The notes under the pieces are model-generated. The model saw only the letters and a list, made by a program, of their open reading frames with translations. It was not told the DNA's origin and searched no databases. A stretch of DNA of 64,000 bases from Bolinopsis microptera (taxonomy: Eukaryota; Ctenophora; Tentaculata; Lobata; Bolinopsidae). The translations under genes and the position numbers were made by a program. Location: assembly GCF_026151205.1 (NCBI RefSeq), contig NC_087084.1, positions 15,392,322 through 15,456,321 on the forward strand, given 5' to 3'. This document shows, one piece after another, positions 26,035 through 39,905 of the stretch (position 1 is its first letter; the number at the start of each line of letters is the position of its first letter).

Positions 26035-26835
26035 GCACCTTTGAGAACACATTAATACTTTCCTTCCCCGGAATCCCAACGTCTTTGTCCGAACGCATTT
26101 TGTCATTACGTAACCAAACAGTACAGTGTTTCCTGCTCTACGTTTTTCTATGAAAGAGAAATGGAGTATTTCTATAAAGTTGTGTTTGAGTGTAGTTGGG
26201 CGGCTATAGGAATGTAGAGCGGGCAATCTGTCTTCCTTGACTACATGTGATCTGTCTTCGTATCTGGCAGCGAAAAATAAGCTATACCGAGGATCCCCAT
26301 AACAGAGTCTCTCAGCCACGAACCTTTGAGAAGACCAGGATTCTGACAGCCCCGTTTCATATATACAAATCTACATCGCTTTTTGGGGTGATATACAGTT
26401 ACTGTTACATCGCTGTACCCCATTTTCTGGAATTATGTCGATGTCCTCTCACCCAAATGAAACTACATAAATACCCTGTGCGACTGTCAAGAGACACCAT
26501 CATCGTCGTTGTGGTACCTATTGCACAAGAACCAGACTTGTACTCTTGCTAGCATGAGTTTTAGCTTGCGCCAAACTTTAGTTGATATCAGGGCAAAGCT
26601 AATGATATCCCAGGAGTAATTAAAATATCGAAAGGCTCCTTATCTAGGGTGTGGTCCATTTGAGGACAACCATACATATCTTCTCCATCGCAGTGATGCC
26701 ACTTTTGTGGCAGTTTTTTCACAGCAGTTTGCTGGCCATAAGTGTTGCAGTTCAGACATCCATCGTGCCATGTTGAAACACTCCTTGTTCTGAACAAAAT
26801 CTAATGCAACTCCTAGAAGTCCTTCCTGCATTTAA
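26035..26835 (-). other. Coding-like block of unknown function (right-arm mirror)
   Basis: Mirror of 12,890-13,610. Minus frames of 95 (26,032-26,319), 60 (26,241-26,423), 69 (26,588-26,797) and 63 codons (26,640-26,831) overlap in staggered fashion, as a frameshifted single ORF would. One frame carries PQKWHHCDGEDMYGCPQMDH, with clustered Cys and His. No family assigned. Confidence 0.4.
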
Positions 26836-28149
26836 CAGAATTTCTCTTAATTTTCAGACAATTCTCACACTGCCTTGAGAAGCTTTCAGCTCATTTAAGT
26901 GAAAACGAGTTAAAAAACATTGGTACAGAATTCAGATCCCTAGTGATGTGAGAAAGGGAGGAAAATGGCGTGAGGAGGAAAAGGAAAAAAAAAAAGGGGC
27001 CCCCCCTAAAAAGGGTGTTACAAGACTGTAGCCCAGGAAGTAGATGCTTTGCTTAGATACAAACGGTCCACGTCATAGGTCTCTTCTATCTATCGCTTTT
27101 GACATTGGGACCTAAATATTATTGTTAAAGTAGTGTTGAAAGTATTAAAAACTGCAACCAACTATTTAACGAGTATCACTCTGTTGATTTTGAAAGAAGA
27201 AAAAAAAGCATCAAAAAAATATTATTGTTTACAGTTTCACTTTTTTCTCCGAGAAATAGCACAATTTAATAGACTTGCGAGAATATAGCATTTGTCGAAA
27301 TATTTATAAATTTTGGCATTGCTTCGCATCGACAAAGTGTGTTTTGCAACTATAATTGACTACTTCGTTGATCAATTTTTGTTGAAGGTTTATAACCTTC
27401 CAGGACGCGCGGCCGATTGGACTCTATCCACTAATATTTAATCAAATATGTTACAAGTATCCCCTTAAAATTTTGTCAAAATTGAGAAAACAAATTTTTT
27501 TGGAAAACAAATTAAAATTTTGTATTTTATTAAATAACAACAGAAACATATCCCAGAAGCAGTAATAACTAAATCGCACGCGGTTGGTTGACTGCATCAT
27601 AATGTGAAATAATTTAAGCATAAGGTCCCTGCTCATTTACAGAACATATCGCAATCATTCAGAGGACCTGTGAGCGCCAAAATTAATTAAAGTTTTTTTT
27701 CTAGAAAATCATACATCCTACGAGTTACTCATGCTTTTGGTTAAAGAAGTGCTGAGTTGTCAGGTAATTTCCATTCATTCATACTTAATCGTTTAAAGCT
27801 GTATATTAGGAACTCACTGATTGTTTAAACTACGAAAGCAGAACGATAGAGTAAGAGGACAATATACCGACGACAATACCAAGGGACCCGATTGCCGCAA
27901 TGACTTTTCCGGATCCGTTTTACCGAAGGCGCTTAACCCCATTTACTCATGCAGCATTATAGTCTTATAATATTTTGTCTTATCTCTATCAACATTATGT
28001 TAAAACGAAGTGTCGTTTATTATCGAAGAGCCAGCCAACCTCCGCATTATAATCTTTTTGTAGCCAAGTTCGGTTATAAAAACTAATCATAAAATAAATT
28101 GAACATAAAGTCTAAGATGCAAGCGTATATACATGAGCTCATCGTTATT

Positions 28150-30925
28150 AAAATCCGAATGATAATTATCTAGTAATGTTCCCTTTCAACAACAACTAAA
28201 CAACAAACAATTGCTTTGCTCACCATGGTGACGCAATTAGGGGCATGGCATTGGTTCAGAAACTCTCACCCCCCGACGCCGACGGCGTCGAGAAATTATC
28301 AATATGCATTTGCGCCATACTGGACACATTTTATATGCACAAATTTGTAGTGTTTGTAGAAATTAGTGTCCATCTACAGCATATAGAAATAACTCAACAA
28401 GCATCGTCCCAGCGCGGCTGGACGAAAATACCATAGTTCCCCCCCCAAGTTCACAGAAAGTTAACCAAAAGTATAAAACAACAAGAGCTCTATCTGACAA
28501 ATGCTCCCACCATCACCCTATATATCACTCTTAAGAACTTTCCCCTGACTCTGTTGCCAACACCTGATTCATCAAGCAAAATTTACTATACACACCGACA
28601 ATATTAAATGCTAACTTATCGAAGCTCTGTCTGTGAAGATAGAAAACGATATAGATAGGTAAGCCCACCACAGCTGTAACAGATTAGACTCTTTCGTCAT
28701 TATTTCATAAAAGATAGATTGTGTCTTGACAAACTTCTAACTCCGAGAACCACTAAACTAACGATCATAACAACCCAGAGGAATCACCCAGGGGCCTCAT
28801 TAACTGCCATCGACAAGAAAGCAAGGTTGTAAAATCCGAATGGAATAAGACTTTCTACATTAGATAAACGTTACCTGATGGGGATCCAAACAAGCACATA
28901 GTACTAAAGTGAATTCGAGACAAGTTTCTCAGAGCGCAAAAAAGATGGCAAAGGCTAATGCTATACTCCCAAAAATTCGAAGAATTATACAGCAAACTCA
29001 AAAAAGACCCGTGGAAATATAAATGAACTCCGTGTGGCAAAAATATACTAGATGTATAAGACGATTATGATCATAGATGGCCAGAGAGGTTACTTGCAGA
29101 CGAATAATTGCTACAAATTACAGGTGCATATTTTACATCTCTGCAAGTAATCTCAAAAAAAATGTACTGTCAAACAATAGTATTTCTCTGGAACCAGTAG
29201 CAACTTTGCTCAGTATTATGTCTAATTCGGGTATCTGACTCCATATACCTGGATGAAACTAAAGAAGAAGAAATTATAGAGGGATCCGAGATTTTACAAA
29301 ATGATAAGGCCATTGACATACCTGTAGTTTTTAAAACAACCGCAAAACTCATTGCATGTACTTGGCTAGGCTTTTACAACACATGTTCACAAAGTGGGTA
29401 CATTCGCAAGTATTTTAAAACTGGTAAAAGAATTCCCTATTTACAAGAAAGACAATAGACGAGATTGGCTTGAAGAAAAATCGCCTGTAGTCAAATACCC
29501 TATATTTGGAAAGATCTTCGAGGAGAAGTTATTTATAAACGCCTCTATAAATTCTTCACATCTATAGTGTACTAACAGACTCACAGTAATTGTGAATTAG
29601 AAAAGATCATTCAACCACCCATGCTCTACACAAATTCTATAGACTCCGTTACGTAAGATCTCTGCAAGCAATAAAAAAGTCCTAGATATTCTTGACATTG
29701 AGCAAAGCCTTCGACACCCTTGATCACGAATATCTTTTAAGCAAATTAAATTCCTACGGAATAGGGTCACAGCACTTACCTTACTAAAAAGCTATTTGAC
29801 TAACAAAATCAGTATGTTATGTTAAAGATGAACCAACAGAAACGAATGACTGAAATATGGAGTACCACAAGGGTCAATTTCTAGGCCGTTACTCTTCTAG
29901 TGTATAGAAGCGATATAGTAAACTGTGCATTCCGTACATATGAGATAAATTTGTACTTTATGCATGATGACACTAATATCTTCAATCAGGACCATCTAGA
30001 AAGCAACATACAAAAAACCAACTTAGTACTTAAACAGTCTCGATTTACATGAATGATAATCCACTTCATATCATCAATGTCCAAAGCTGCCTACCTACAT
30101 TTTAAACCTGCCTCTGAATATGATTGACACCTAGCACGGACCAACGCATATGCTATCCTGCAAGATGAATCTAGATCAATATTCATCAATGGTAAGGTTA
30201 TTACTAAAGCAAGGATCCCAAATTCTTAGGGTGTTTGTTAATAGATATAAGTCTAAAACTGTATTGCCCACATCGCACTACCACCGAGAATAAAACTGCG
30301 ATCTATGACTGGTGCAATCTGCAGAATTCGGCACTCTATATACTTCTGAACAATAATTTGGAAAATATACTAATCTCTTTTGAACACAACTCATTACGGT
30401 ATAGAGTGTGTGGGGGTTGTCCTCAAAGAAACGGTCCAATGATATCTTTAATCACACAGAAGCACTGTATAAGATCCTTTTTGGGCGAACTGATCAATTA
30501 CTATATAAACAATCAACATGTGCACCTATCTAGACCATACGGTATGCAAAACTAGACATATACACTTTGAAAATGAACAAACAAAACCCATTTTTAATAA
30601 GATTAAAAATACTTACAGGCTCAAAACAAGTACAATACACTGCTCTTAGAATTTTCTAAGATTACACGTACCACTATGCCCATACTCCTCTTTAATGAAC
30701 TATCAACACATACCAACCGTAGCAACGAGTCACACTTAATTTTCTCCTAAAGAAATCAATACCTTTTGTTTAATGCAAGGCCAAGCTTGGAACGCAGTCA
30801 TAAAAAAATTTTAACTTCAAGCAATTGCTATGAAACGACCATTACTTGATAAAACTGAATATCCACAGCACTATTAAATACAAGCACAGCAGCTGACCAT
30901 AAACAGATACTTGACTCCAAACAAT
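28150..30925 (+). pseudogene. LINE-B, reverse transcriptase and upstream part (right-arm mirror)
   Basis: The plus strand shows RT blocks in the right order: a 'KIFEEKLF'-like block near 29,505-29,545; SKAFDTLDHEYLLSKLNSYG near 29,700-29,760; an LKYGVPQGS-like block near 29,855-29,885 (broken by one indel); and a degenerate KFVLYAxD near 29,948-29,970. Known RT families use the D of 'SKAFD' and the ADD box as metal-binding residues. Near 28,160-28,330 the frames mirror those at 11,242-11,472. No intact frame remains. Confidence 0.75.
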
Positions 30926-31035
30926 TTTTAAATTGCAGTAATCAAGTCTAATTGCAGCGTGTCGCACACTAACTATAACTGACAGAATTGTCTATACAAC
31001 AGAAAGATCTTCTCAAATTCGGATTGTGGCGCTTT

Positions 31036-32668
31036 TTTAACCCTCTGTGGTGCAGAACCTTGTCAGTTTTTACTGGTTCTTCCAGGCTCATGTCGGTCCG
31101 CAATGCACTTTGTGGCGAGGCATCATTAGTTCTATAAAAGAAATCTTGTGCCTAGCGAGGACTCGCTATGCCATGTTGGGCTATGAATACCCCAGTTAAC
31201 TCACGAGGCAACTCGCAACACGCCATGTGGGCCTTAGATACGCCAGCTCCTCGGTTACTTATAGAGCCGACCGCGCTAGTGGAGGCCCCCCTTAAGTACC
31301 AGGACTCCTCCCGCAAACTATCAACACTCCCCAGAATAAGCAAAGATTGCGCTCACTCATAACAGCGGGTCGCGCACGAACTGCTTCCGCTAGTACCAAT
31401 AACTCTCACCTGACTCCCTCGTACACTAACCTCACCCGCGGTGCAGTAGTTATCGTATCATGACAAGCCAAACCTATTAAACCACTTGTTAATTATAGCC
31501 TTCTGCTTTCCAGTTCCTACTTAATTAGCCCGCTGGGATTTTGCTGCCCCCCTGTTGCAAATTTGTTGCCGCCCCAGTCGGAGAGTGTAATTGGGAGTAT
31601 CGCTACAATGTAGGGTGTGTAATGTGATATCGCTACAATATTGGAGTGTACAAGGATTATCCTACATTGGAGTGAATGAGGATCGCTACCAATATGGGAG
31701 TGTAATGGAGTATCGCTACAATGTGGAGTGAAGGAGTAATCGCTACAATATGTGAGTTAATGGAGTATCAGCTACAATATGGGAGTAGTATAGTGAGTAC
31801 GCTACAGATGTGGGAAGTGTAATGGGAGATAGCGCTACAATGAGGATGAATAAATGGATATCTCTAACAATATGGGAGTGTTATGGAGTATCGCTACAAT
31901 GTGGGAGTGTAATGGAGTCTCGCTACAGATATGTAGGTAATTGTGAGTATCGCTACATGGATGGGAGTGTAATGGAGTGTCGCTACAATTTGGAGTGTTA
32001 TGGAGTATCGCTACATTGTGGGAGTGTAATGGTGAGTATCGTCTACAAATTGGTAGAGTGCCATGGTGATTATCTCTACATTGTAGGAGTGTGTTTAATG
32101 AGTAATGTATAGCTATTACCAACACCAGTTACCACACCCAAACGTGTGTAATGTTTGTAATGCATAAATGACCCTGGAAATCCGAACCTGTATTTCCTGT
32201 GTCGTACAATATGATTCCTTGCTCCTGATATCTGGGACTGAGTGAGAGTCCCAACCTCACTGACGTCCACAAACCCTCACTTTTAGCTCAGACCACCAAA
32301 AGGCGAGATAGTATAAATTACAGTCCCCCCACCACCTAACACACTATCATACGTAGCACAGACACCTTCACAACCGCCATTAGCAGAGCTCTAACCTACG
32401 TCTCACCAAGTCTCAAGGCCAGCATTACTCAGCACGGCGTCTTCCTTCATGTTGTTGAGGCGCCAAGGTAACCAACCCAGAACTTCCCTAGGACCAAGTA
32501 GAAAATCTCCGGAGGGTCAACCCGATTCGGCTGATACCTGGCAGGTATTATCATCAGTGGCCCTAGGGCTCAGGAAGGGGCTTAATGCAGAGGGATGACT
32601 CCATAGGACGCTCCCCAATGAGGGTCGCCCACCTCCTAAATGACGTGTGGTCAATGGATGTACGCCGA

Positions 32669-32718
<50 letters not shown>

Positions 32719-32728
32719 AAAAAAAAAA
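31036..32728 (+). mobile_element. Composite poly(A) retroposon with internal VNTR (right-arm mirror)
   Basis: Same element in forward orientation: unique 31,036-31,582; VNTR 31,583-32,105; unique 32,106-32,670; poly(A) 32,671-32,728, broken once by a T. The poly(A) length differs from the left-arm poly-T, as expected for homopolymers in noisy reads. Confidence 0.7.
31583..32105. repeat. VNTR, 30-bp unit (right-arm mirror)
   Basis: This is the reverse complement of the left-arm array, with units such as 'atcgctacaatgtgggagtg' followed by 'taatggagt'. Copy number is about 17-18, and exact counting is blurred by indels. Confidence 0.9.
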
Positions 32729-33189
32729 CCTCTGTTAGTAATGTTTTAGAATACAAAATAATCTAAAATTTTCTAAAATCTTTTTATCGTGAATGAAATT
32801 AATTGATGATAAAATAGATAATTTATGCGGTAGGTATTATCTTAATTGATTTGATAATATTAAAATTGTTATTATTGAACGAAGCTAACACTAACATATT
32901 AATACACTTCTTTTAAAAAGGACTTGAGATATAACGACCAAGTTGCTTAAATTTCTAATCCAACCAAGAACTCATAGCAAGGTTGGTGGCGTGAACTTTT
33001 GGTCTGCACTCTCCGATCCTGTATCAACCTGGATTCTTCGCGTACGTATCTTTTAAAAGGTATATGAACCCTTCTAGTCAATCTCTTGCTACACCAAGTC
33101 CACCGAAAATATCTGATCTAAAGTTCGAGCTAGTTAAATATAAAGAAAATATACTTTTTGTCTGCTTTATTAGAATACTAAAATAAAAT

Positions 33190-33890
33190 TGTATTTTTTC
33201 ATTGAAATTGTAGTATTCTTCTTATTTGGACATCCCCTTTTAGCACTTCGTCAATAGATAACAACCTAAAACTTGGTCTCTCTAACTTGGCTTTATTACC
33301 TGAATTATTCAGAGTTAGTATATATCCACTGATTCGTGCAACTGCCTCATTATCAGTAGCTTACGTGACAGATTGAAGTGAATGAGCAGCTTTCATTATA
33401 TATATATGTAATAGATTGCATTTCAAGTACTGGTGTAACAAGCGGAATAATTGCGTTGCTCTTTCATACAGTTTTTTCTACATTCCATCTACTACAAATA
33501 TGATTTGTGTCATCTTCAAATAGTAAGAACTTGCCAGATCAGTTGTTCTAAATAAGTCGTTAACATATATAACAATAGCAAGGTGGTCCGAGACAAGAGC
33601 CTTGGGAACCCAAAGAGAAACAGGGCCCGCATGTCAGACCTTCGCCCATACAGAGCCATATTGGATATCTATTAGAAGATAACTATCGATTAGTCTATTG
33701 GCTTCTCACGTATACCATAGGTTGTCTAGTTATTACGGTAGTTTTTCATTGAGATCGTGTCCAAACGCTTTTAGATAGATCAATAAATATTCCAATACAA
33801 GCAGATTTATTTGCTAAGACAGGATTCTATGTTAATTCACTGAGGAGTGAGGGCATGCTTCAACCTGGATTCAAAATAATTACTCACTAT
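33190..33890 (-). pseudogene. LINE-A reverse transcriptase fragment (right-arm mirror)
   Basis: This is the mirror of 5,850-6,535. The VPQGS-like motif lies near 33,595-33,620 on the minus strand ('gggttcccaaggctcttgt' when reversed). No continuous frame is left. Confidence 0.55.
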
Positions 33891-34169
33891 CTTTGATCAT
33901 GTGTAGTTAATAAATACCAGCACGCGCGCCGAATTGTACCGTCCAGCCGTAATAATGGAAAATGAACAAATATGTTACGAGAATCACCCTTAAACTTATA
34001 AATTATCCACTTCGACGTGTCTGTAGGCGGCTTCAAAAACGTCCGAACAGAGAAAGTTTTTTTTCCAAACTGTGTCTATCCAGCATAATTTGATAATTTT
34101 CCTAAATTGGCCATCCCTGTCGTCAAGTACCGTTCCTTCCCGAAGGACGTCAATTGTAGGTTTATAACC

Positions 34170-34640
34170 TACCAGGACGCGCGCCGATTGACTCCTCAAT
34201 TGAATAAAAACACAATATTGTAGCGCGATGCACCTACGTTCGTGCGCGCATCAAATAATGCTTCTCGCAACCACAGATCTTAAGCAATCGGGCGAAATGC
34301 GAAGGATTGACATCGTCCAATACAAGAACAAAATTTTGAGATATATTCGTATCCAAATACAAAGAAATTTTCCGCCTTCGGCGCGCGGCTTCACGCGCAC
34401 AAATGGCATGCACGTAGGTCAACAAATATTTTACGGAGAAACACCCTTCAATGACAATATATGTAAGGTTGCATTGTAGTACTCCCCTTGACGATGTCCT
34501 TGAAGGTTCCCGAATGAACAGTTGATGACTCAAAGTTCACATAGCCTAGTGCCTATGCGACTGCGTGACGCCTTGTTCACAATTAGGATAGGCAACATAC
34601 AGATCAGGCACACATAAGATGGTACGTGTGCGCGCGCGCA
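34170..34640. repeat. GC-rich dispersed repeat, right-arm mirror
   Basis: This is the mirror of 5,140-5,640. It carries 'tgtagcgcgatgcacc' at 34,219-34,234 and 'gattgacatcgt' at about 34,305, in the same order as the copy at 53,421-53,570. Confidence 0.55.
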
Positions 34641-35379
34641 GTGCTGAAATAGCGTCTAATTAACCCGTGCACGTACATCGTGTGCGATATTGGTATCTAT
34701 TTTGCGAGGGTTTATGTCTATCCAATAAGTTTTTTAGACGATGCAATCAAAATACAGAATTGAATGGAACAATATAAGAAAATTAAAGAAATAATTAAAA
34801 ACTCCTTACGATTAGAAATACAATTTATAATTACAACAGGATGACATAAAAAGATAAGTTATTCTTTGTATAATATAAAGAAACTAAAAACCCGTGGTCA
34901 CACAAAAACTAAATATATTCTTTTTAGTCAGTTTTTATCGCATCAAAAATATCTCCGACCGAGTAATACAGCCCATTAAAATAAACTCGCAATGAACACA
35001 ACGTATAATTACCACAAAACGTATAATTACCACAAAACCGATACAATGTCGTTTTAACAACTTCACGTGACGGTCGATACTATGTAACAAAATAATTCTA
35101 GAATATATTAGAGATTGTTTTACAATTTGAATTGCCTGTAATAATTTCAAATGAATCGTCATAATGCTAAAAACAATTTCGACCATAAACAAATAATAGT
35201 ACTAAATAACTAAAGACAATTTTTCATAGAAATGATTACGGAAAGATTACAGATTGAAAGTATAAATGATAACGAGATACATCCACTCGTTATCCGCAAG
35301 AAACGTATTCCATTTGCATAACATATAACATATAACACTCCGTGACCGACAACCCAACCATCCGGCAGCAACAATCACT

Positions 35380-35525
35380 TCGCGTAACAGTAAGAGAATA
35401 GGTTAGATCTGTCAGTCCCAACCTTGACTTCGTGATCCTAAGTAAACAGTTTAGATCTTTGCAGTCCCAACATTGACTTCGTAATCAGTAAGAAACGGTT
35501 CAATCCTGCAGTCCCAACTCCGACC
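35380..35525. repeat. Short tandem repeat, about three units (right-arm mirror)
   Basis: This is the reverse complement of the array at 4,215-4,375. Units are clearer here: 'cagtcccaac(c/a)ttgacttcgt' followed by 'agtaag/agtaaa'. Confidence 0.6.
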
Positions 35526-36309
35526 GGATGCTGAAAACAGTACAGAATGTTGTCATTGCATATTTACTCATCTGTAAATTTAAGCCTTACTAATCTGTTA
35601 CGGTAAAACGAGCAAAATGAGAATTTCAGCCCCTATCACTTGATCGTGATAAATTATAAATGCGGTAAGCTACATTTTTATGTTCTGTTACTACTGCCCC
35701 GACGGATGATACTGGGAATTAGGGAGAATAGTGGAACTATATAGATATTTTCACAATAAATGTATTAATTTATTGCGAGATTTGAGTAATAGTAAAACAT
35801 TGACACTGAAAAGATGATGCGAGAGAAAAAACTTTTGTGCTAAGTCAGGACAGTAAAGTGCTCGGATTGATCAGACGAGCTTAGTGTGCAGTGTGAGCTA
35901 AACAATTTTACACAAGTATTTTGAAAGCTCTGCTAATAAAATCCTTCATATCACTTGTATGCTTTTTAATATCCCCCTCCAGTAGTGGGAGTGAGTGCAG
36001 TGCAGGAGACGACACGGTCGATGTGGTCGCTCCTGACGCTACACGCTATAAACTCGTTTACCGTGCAACAGACAAGCAATAAGCAGAAGATATCTATTTC
36101 AAAGTTAGCTACTATACATATCAAAGAAAGCTTGCAGGATCAGAGTTATAAGTTGGCAACAATACAGCTTAAACATGAATATAGTAGCAAGTTAGTGAGA
36201 TGTGCATCATGAGCGGAAAAATAAAATCACGAACACGACGCAGATAAGTGAGTCAGCGAAGCTAACAATTTACGCGACTTCTCATCCCGGACCTTACATA
36301 GAATAGTTT

Positions 36310-39300
36310 AGGGCAAAATTGCTGTTTATGGGTCAATCCTGTGAACAAATTCGTAACAAAGTTTGTTCAACAGAATGATGTTTGTCCCTAGTCCCAGGAA
36401 CCGACAATAAAAAAACCGACCCAGCAGAAACTTTTGGGCAAAAAATTTATTTTTGGTACATTTTTCACCTGTAAGCCCAACTGCCCCACCCCTAAATGTT
36501 ATTCGGCTCCCTGACGGTCCTTGAGAACTCCATAGGGGTGCAAAATGAACGCAATGGCCCTACATATGGCTAGGCGAAAGATATTTCAGAACGATTGGAG
36601 CTTATTTTTCGAAATAGAATGAATTTTTTTCGAATTTTTCTCATTTTATTGAAATTTCAAAAAAAAATACACAAAATTATTTTTAACGCTTATTTCAAAT
36701 CAATTTAAAAACTTATCACAATAAAAAATACAGTTTAGTCCAGAAAATGTGAATTTCTCAGCAAGTACCATGACAATTATTATTGACACAGTTAATATTA
36801 ATCAAAATTCCTGTGTCTTCATGTTCATCATGTCTAATTATTTTGCAGTTCATACCATGGCATCGCCCAAAGCAGCAAACAATAGAAGCATATTCCTACA
36901 TGAACATCTGAAAGTCAAACAGCCTTATTCCACATCGACAGACAGTTACAACATATAATGTCAAATAGACTCTGGTGCAACTGTTCGGAAGTGCCACCAT
37001 GAGCCAATTTCCAGCCTGTAGTCAGGGGATTCAGACTGTCAGCGTTTAAGCATGACTCATTATGTACAGTAATTAACTCTGAAGGATGTGCTCCGTTGCT
37101 AGCGTATTGTTGTGAGGTAGCCTATTTCTGATTGAGACTCTTTATTCCGCTACATCCTATTGTAATTCTAGTGATCTCAAGCAGAAAGAGGTCTTTTTTC
37201 CCTTGTCACCATAATAGTACTTGCAGAAACAGAGCCTGCCTCAATAATATTTCTTTTGTATCACTCACCGAAAGAAATGTTGCCAACGAACATGCCCTCA
37301 AAAGTGAGAGCTTTTCTTAGCACTTAACCTGCTAAAACCAAACATTCCACTGACGCTATCACAACTCTGAAATATCATGAATAGCAGAAGTAACTCCTTT
37401 TCTTTATGAGACTAATAACTTGATATTTCTTTATGATTGAATATTTTTACCCTTTTCCTTTGTTAGTCTAAATATCATTGTGAGGTACTGTTGAAAGAAG
37501 TCACAAGAAAGACATGATACTATAACGGTATCCTCTGCCTCAATTCAACATCGCCCAAGGAATGCCATTTCCAATGATTTCTTGCAATTAAAGTATCAGC
37601 ATCCTTACAAGCTCTGATCACTTCAAATACCATTTACAGTAAAAATGCTTGGAGATATAAGGTCGATCGTTACATTTGTGTTATATGTTGTTTGCTCAGA
37701 AATGTTGTTTTGGTGACAGTACAAAATTGGATTTCTTTAACAGTCAATAGTTAGGACATAACTCTTTACTCTCCACTCTTGGCTTCGTATCGTTAGTAGA
37801 AGGCTCATTAACCATCAAAAATCCAGTATAACCTGCCCGATTTTTTAGAGGAATAATCTTCAAAGAAACTCCATTGCTACCTCACCATAAATGACCCCAC
37901 CCATATAAAATGAGCCTTAGTTTGGTGAATTAGCCAACCTCCAGCCAATGACTAGTGGGATCTGAAGCTGCAAAATCAGTGTAGATTTATAACCAAGAGC
38001 AGGCCTAATTAGATTTCCTCATCAACTGATATTAGCAAATTAAGCTCAAATCGGCATCACAGATTTAACTCCGTAGTTAGGCCATTTCCTCTATTGAAGT
38101 CTCTCTATCACAACAGACAGAACAATTAAAAGCACATCACACGGATCGCCTGCAACGCTTTATTTTCACTTTAAACCTGCTTCTTAGTTGTGTCAAGTTT
38201 CTTTACTTTACCTTTGACACATATCCTTATCGATGGACTGTCAAGCCCATCTAGCTCACGTTGAAGGACAGCCCACGGCCAAACATTCCACGATTCACCT
38301 CATCGTTCCCAGGCTGTGAATAAGACCAGTCGAAAAAAGATATTAACTGATTCTTAGTACTTCGGAATCGTAAAGTCGACAGTAACTTTAAACCAAGTTA
38401 ATTAATTTTCCGAAATAACATCACAGTTTTTCTTGATGATACTTGGTAATCTCTGAGTGGATGGCAGCTTTAATTTGGTACTCCTCGCTTCGATGAATTA
38501 GCTTAATTAGAAACTCCAAAAACTGATTTATTAAAGCCATCTGGATTCAGGGTGGCCCTCCATAAACTATGTGAGCGGACTCACGAATTACGCAACCTTC
38601 CACTTGTTAATCCACCACCTAGAATATAGCTGCCCTCATAGAGACTCATGCTCTATGGAGAAGGTCAGACCACACTCCGGCCACTCCCTGGTTCCGTTTG
38701 TAACAAACCGTGTGAAGCCATTACTTTAAGTCTTTTAAAGCGCCCCATACTTGACTTAAAATACATCCTGCTCCCATAACAGTCTTAAAGCGTTTGCATA
38801 CTGTCCCATCCATCTGCTGCGAAGTAGGGCAGCATCAAAGCCCTACGCTGATAAATGCATATTTAGTCGTGGCAACCTCTCTGCTCTTATGAAGTCCTTT
38901 ACAATTTTATTCAGTGTGGTAAGTAACCATAGAGCGCTGTCTACTGTTTGAAAAACAGGTGTCTAATAGAAGCAGAGAATTTTCTCTGATAGATCTGAAA
39001 ATTTAGTCTTAAAGTTAACACCCTAAAATTTTTACGTTCACACATTTTGTTGATGAACCTTCCAATTCTACTTAGTTCATCGTTCCGTAACCTACTTCCG
39101 TCATAATGAAACCAACAAAGAGCGGACGTCGATCTAATAGGGCTCTCAACGCTTTATAGTAAGATCTCCATCCGATATATGCGTGACGTCTCCAGGATAC
39201 ACGATTTTGATGAGCTCCTCTAAACCCGAGATCTGCCAATATATATCCTATGCACCAAGAAACTCGTGAACTGTGAAGCCCTAACCCTGACCACAATAGC

Positions 39301-39905
39301 ATCCCAGTTTCCAGTACTATTCGGGTGGCCTTAAACATAATGGCAAATCGAATGTGATTATCATCGGCTCACAGTAGGATAACTTTAAAGACCTTCCAAC
39401 CAGAGTACATGTACCGTCGAATAGCTGTCGTGGGGGTGGGTCAATAATCTGTTGTTTGTTAGTTAACGTTGATATATGCGTTAATTGAAGTTATTACCCG
39501 AGTTAAGATTTGAAATAAGCGTTAAAAAATAATTTGGTGAAAATTGTCGAAATATTCAATAAATATAGGAGAAAAACTTGAGTAAAAAGTTCCATTTATC
39601 TCGAAAAATAAAGCCCCCAAAAGTTCTGAAACATCATTCGCTGCCATAATTTGGCCATTGCGGTCATTTTGCACCCCCTATGGAATCTCAAGAACTTCGT
39701 GAGCCGAAATAACCATATTAAGGGTTATGGGCGTAAGGCTTCCAGGAGAAAATTACTATAAAAATATTTTGCCCAAAAGTTTGTTATCAGCTGGCGGTTT
39801 ATTATTTGTGGTGGTTCCTGGACTATGGACAACACATTTCCAGTAACAAACCTTTGTTACGAAATTTGTTCACAGAAAAAAAAATCGATCTCTTGCCCAT
39901 AACTA
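36310..39905. mobile_element. TIR element, right-arm mirror copy (both ends present)
   Basis: The inverted repeats lie at about 36,310-36,720 and 39,500-39,905. Both begin with a segment reading 'cttgcccataaac' or its complement and run inward through 'caaaatgaccgcaatggcc'. This copy gives the full element size of about 3.6 kb. A minus-strand ORF at 39,072-39,338 (88 codons) is a fragment of the internal gene. No target-site duplication could be identified, because the sequence is too noisy at the edges. Confidence 0.55.

Larger units (their letters stand above)
30930..33215. repeat. Repeat B, right-arm mirror
   Basis: This is the mirror of 6,541-8,786. Its halves lie at about 30,930-31,035 and 32,735-33,215, separated by the poly(A)-tailed retroposon. 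Confidence 0.75.
1..39905. repeat. Giant imperfect palindrome (fold-back), two arms of about 19.7 kb
   Basis: The left arm matches the reverse complement of the right arm over its whole length. Mirror pairs I checked are 1-200 with 39,500-39,700; 3,080-3,340 with 36,320-36,600; poly-T 7,021-7,066 with poly-A 32,671-32,728; VNTR 7,590-8,145 with 31,583-32,105; motif 12,264 with 27,410; motif 18,134 with 21,508; and 19,361 with 20,267. Their sums drift only from 39,621 to about 39,740. The arms differ by scattered substitutions and 1-3 base indels, roughly one in eight positions in a stretch I aligned by eye. This fits two independent noisy passes over one molecule. All ORFs inside are broken by it. 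The true outer end lies left of the window, so the right arm may run past 39,905. Confidence 0.93.

Noticed and set aside
1-39905. A natural gene-bearing palindrome like those on mammalian Y chromosomes
   Set aside because: Natural palindrome arms are kept nearly identical by gene conversion. Here the arms differ by dense indels.
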